Assembly (NCBI RefSeq): GCF_003048255.1
Contig: NZ_CP028487.1
Location: 1 to 64,000 of the forward strand
DNA length: 64,000 nucleotides
Direction of reading: 5' to 3'
DNA from: Yersinia massiliensis
GTDB taxonomy: Bacteria; Pseudomonadota; Gammaproteobacteria; Enterobacterales; Enterobacteriaceae
Program-made: the position numbers and the translations under genes
The notes under the pieces: generated by a model
What the model was told of the DNA's origin: nothing
Database searches by the model: none
What the model saw: only the letters and a program-made list of their open reading frames with translations
Shown here: positions 62,443-64,000 of the stretch, one piece after another
Layout of the letters: each line of letters starts with the position of its first letter
How positions within the stretch are numbered: position 1 is the stretch's first letter

Positions 62443-62555
62443 GGTGAGCGACTATTTTAAAATTTGACTCATTATTTCCAGCGTTTGACCGAAAACTAAG
62501 ACTTATGACAATTTTTAACCACAGCATAGCCGTAAAAATTAGAGTGAAATAGAAC

Positions 62556-63323
62556 ATGAAAAATATTAATAGCCCTATCCATACCCACAAAAACCAGCCA
62601 CTGAGTGCTGCCTTGGTCGGGATCACATTATTGCTGACCTCCCTAGTGAGTGAGGCCGCGATAAATCTGGATCGCACGCGGATTGTTTTTAATGATACTG
62701 ACAAATCTGCCAGTATTATTTTGGTGAACCAGAGTACCACTTCCCCATATCTGGCGCAGTCTTGGGTAGAAGATAGCGCAGGGCAGAAAGTGGATAGTCC
62801 GCTAGCGGCATTGCCGCCAATGCAACGAATCGATGCCGGGCAAAAAAGTCAGGTCCGGATTATGAAGCTCGCTGACGTCAGTAAATTACCTACGGATCGC
62901 GAAACATTATTCTATTTCAATGTGCGGGAAGTGCCGCCGAAAAGTGATATGTCTAATGTGGTGCAAATCGCTATCCAAAGCAGAGTGAAATTATTCTACC
63001 GGCCGGCAGCGATCAAAGCGGATTACAACAATGTCTGGCAGGAAAAATTACAGCTCACTAAGCAAGGTGAAAGCCTCAAAATCAATAACCCGACACCGTA
63101 TTACATTACGTTGGGCTATTTAAGTCAGGACAATCGCGGCAATTTCCCGGGTTTTGATAGTGTCATGATTGCGCCTTTTGGCACCGAGACGGTTAAGACG
63201 CCAGGTTACAGCGGTAGCCATTACACCATTGGCTATATGGACGATTTTGGTGGCATGAAAATGCGCACATTTAATTGTTCTGCGGTCGATTGCCAAATTC
63301 AGCCCGCTGAAAAGAAAAAGTAA
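62556..63323 (+). CDS. Periplasmic fimbrial chaperone
   Basis: 255-aa PapD-like chaperone. Signal peptide followed by AINLDRTRIVFNDTDKSASI. The family signature LPTDRETLFYFNVREVPP is intact. The short F1-G1 loop region (PPMQRIDAGQKSQVRIMKL) is of the FGS type, which assembles thick rod fimbriae. The C-terminus has an extra cysteine pair (FNCSAVDCQ). It delivers subunits to the usher by donor-strand complementation. Confidence 0.93.
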   Translation: MKNINSPIHTHKNQPLSAALVGITLLLTSLVSEAAINLDRTRIVFNDTDKSASIILVNQSTTSPYLAQSWVEDSAGQKVDSPLAALPPMQRIDAGQKSQVRIMKLADVSKLPTDRETLFYFNVREVPPKSDMSNVVQIAIQSRVKLFYRPAAIKADYNNVWQEKLQLTKQGESLKINNPTPYYITLGYLSQDNRGNFPGFDSVMIAPFGTETVKTPGYSGSHYTIGYMDDFGGMKMRTFNCSAVDCQIQPAEKKK

Positions 63324-63361
63324 CAGATGCGACCTGCCTCTGGCCCGGAAAAGGAATAACA

Positions 63362-64000
63362 ATGACTCATGCGATTTTAAATAAAATGGGCCAGCTAGGC
63401 GGCTTGCTCGTGACTTTATTCGCGGCACTGCTGTTTTCACAAGCCGTATATGCGCTCGATTGCGTTGAGCAAGGCACGGGTATGGTGATTAAGCCTGCCA
63501 TCCCTATCGGGCAATTAGCCATCCCTTCGAATGTGCCAGCAGGGACGAAAGTTTGGCAATCAAATGATATTACGGTAACGGCCTATTGCGATAATGTCTT
63601 AGGGTCAGTAACCGATCAGGTGTGGTTTTACTTTAATCCGCTACACCAATCATTAGGACAGGGTTTGCAATTAGGTGTCAGTTATAATGGCCAAGACTTA
63701 GAAACCAACTCGGCCCGCTTAAATACCAATACAACCCCAATAAGAACAGGGCAAAGCGTCACGGTGACGGTGACTTTCCGATTATACATTAAAGTCACCG
63801 GCAACCCGCCTTCAAGTGGTTATTATGTGGGTGCCGATAATTTTACGGTATTCCAGCTTGATGGTTCAGGCGGTTTGAATCTATGGCCAGGGGCGAAGAA
63901 TTTACGTTATGCTTTGTCGGGATTAACGGGGGCACGCTTTATTGCCTGTGGTGCGGATTTAGTGGTTTCTCCGGCATCACAAATTGTGAACTTTGGCGTT
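63362..64000 (+). CDS. Fimbrial tip adhesin, 5' part (cut by window end)
   Basis: 213 codons are visible and the frame is still open at 64000, so the gene continues beyond the window. AAAAGGAATAAC precedes the ATG. Signal peptide LLVTLFAALLFSQAVYA|LDC. The secreted part begins with Cys (LDCVEQGTG) and reads like an N-terminal adhesin domain; the end (LVVSPASQIVNFGV) looks like the linker into a C-terminal pilin domain. As the last gene of the cluster it is probably the receptor-binding tip. It follows the chaperone gene by 38 bp. Confidence 0.85.
   Translation, partial: MTHAILNKMGQLGGLLVTLFAALLFSQAVYALDCVEQGTGMVIKPAIPIGQLAIPSNVPAGTKVWQSNDITVTAYCDNVLGSVTDQVWFYFNPLHQSLGQGLQLGVSYNGQDLETNSARLNTNTTPIRTGQSVTVTVTFRLYIKVTGNPPSSGYYVGADNFTVFQLDGSGGLNLWPGAKNLRYALSGLTGARFIACGADLVVSPASQIVNFGV

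Overview
The window reads as a chromosomal segment from an enterobacterium of the genus Yersinia, most likely the Y. pseudotuberculosis/Y. pestis group. This is inferred from protein similarity recalled from memory and from gene order; no search was run. It starts at the GTG start codon of dnaA and ends inside a fimbrial adhesin gene. Gene content is dense. Much of the order is that of the E. coli 80-84 min region (gyrB-yidA, yidR-yidQ-ibpA-ibpB-yidE, avtA-malS, ghrB, yiaD, yiaC-tag, glyQS, yiaF, mtlADR, yibL, wecH), with Yersinia-specific inserts between the conserved blocks.

Layout. 1-6186: dnaA-dnaN-recF-gyrB, closed by a strong terminator. 6370-7179: yidA. 7195-7819: a non-coding element with perfect 20-bp terminal inverted repeats; a diverged, opposite-orientation copy lies at 31638-32390. 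7821-10346: a cyclodeaminase-family reductase, a threonine-dehydratase-family enzyme and a YheO/DauR-type regulator, probably one small amino-acid pathway. 10514-15623: yidR, yidQ, the small heat-shock genes ibpA and ibpB with a sigma-32 promoter and ROSE-like RNA thermometers, then yidE. 15699-20289: avtA, malS, ghrB on the minus strand. 20400-23438: an MFS exporter facing a cysteine-rich COG2345 regulator, and yiaD. 23716-26022: a large secreted protein of unknown function with a crystallin-like N-terminus and a GNAT-like C-terminus. 26136-31593: yiaC-tag, a small secreted protein, glyQ-glyS, yiaF.

32521-33751 is an mdfA drug-efflux gene broken by a frameshift. 33848-42807 is a minus-strand block that puts a selenocysteine-containing formate dehydrogenase (fdoGHI), its maturation factor fdhE, and the selenocysteine machinery selA-selB in one apparent transcription unit, with fdhD divergent. 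The UGA selenocysteine codon of fdoG is at 42220-42222. Then come Fur-boxed sodA, a chemotaxis receptor with a near-perfect sigma-28 promoter and a CheR-binding NWETF tail, yiiM, a broken RelB/DinJ antitoxin remnant, yibL, a divergent MocR regulator/LysE exporter pair with a perfect palindrome, the mannitol genes mtlA-mtlD-mtlR with several CRP sites, wecH, a GlxA-type regulator with an isochorismatase-family fusion protein, and a chaperone-usher fimbrial operon (subunit, usher, chaperone, truncated tip adhesin).

Most of the window is housekeeping. The parts that deserve a second look are the paired inverted-repeat elements, the 768-aa secreted protein, the dehydratase/cyclodeaminase pair with its operator, the formate dehydrogenase-selenocysteine gene block, the two pseudogenes (mdfA, relB-like), and the regulatory hairpins and palindromes. 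No CRISPR array, prophage, transposase, rRNA or tRNA gene was recognised.
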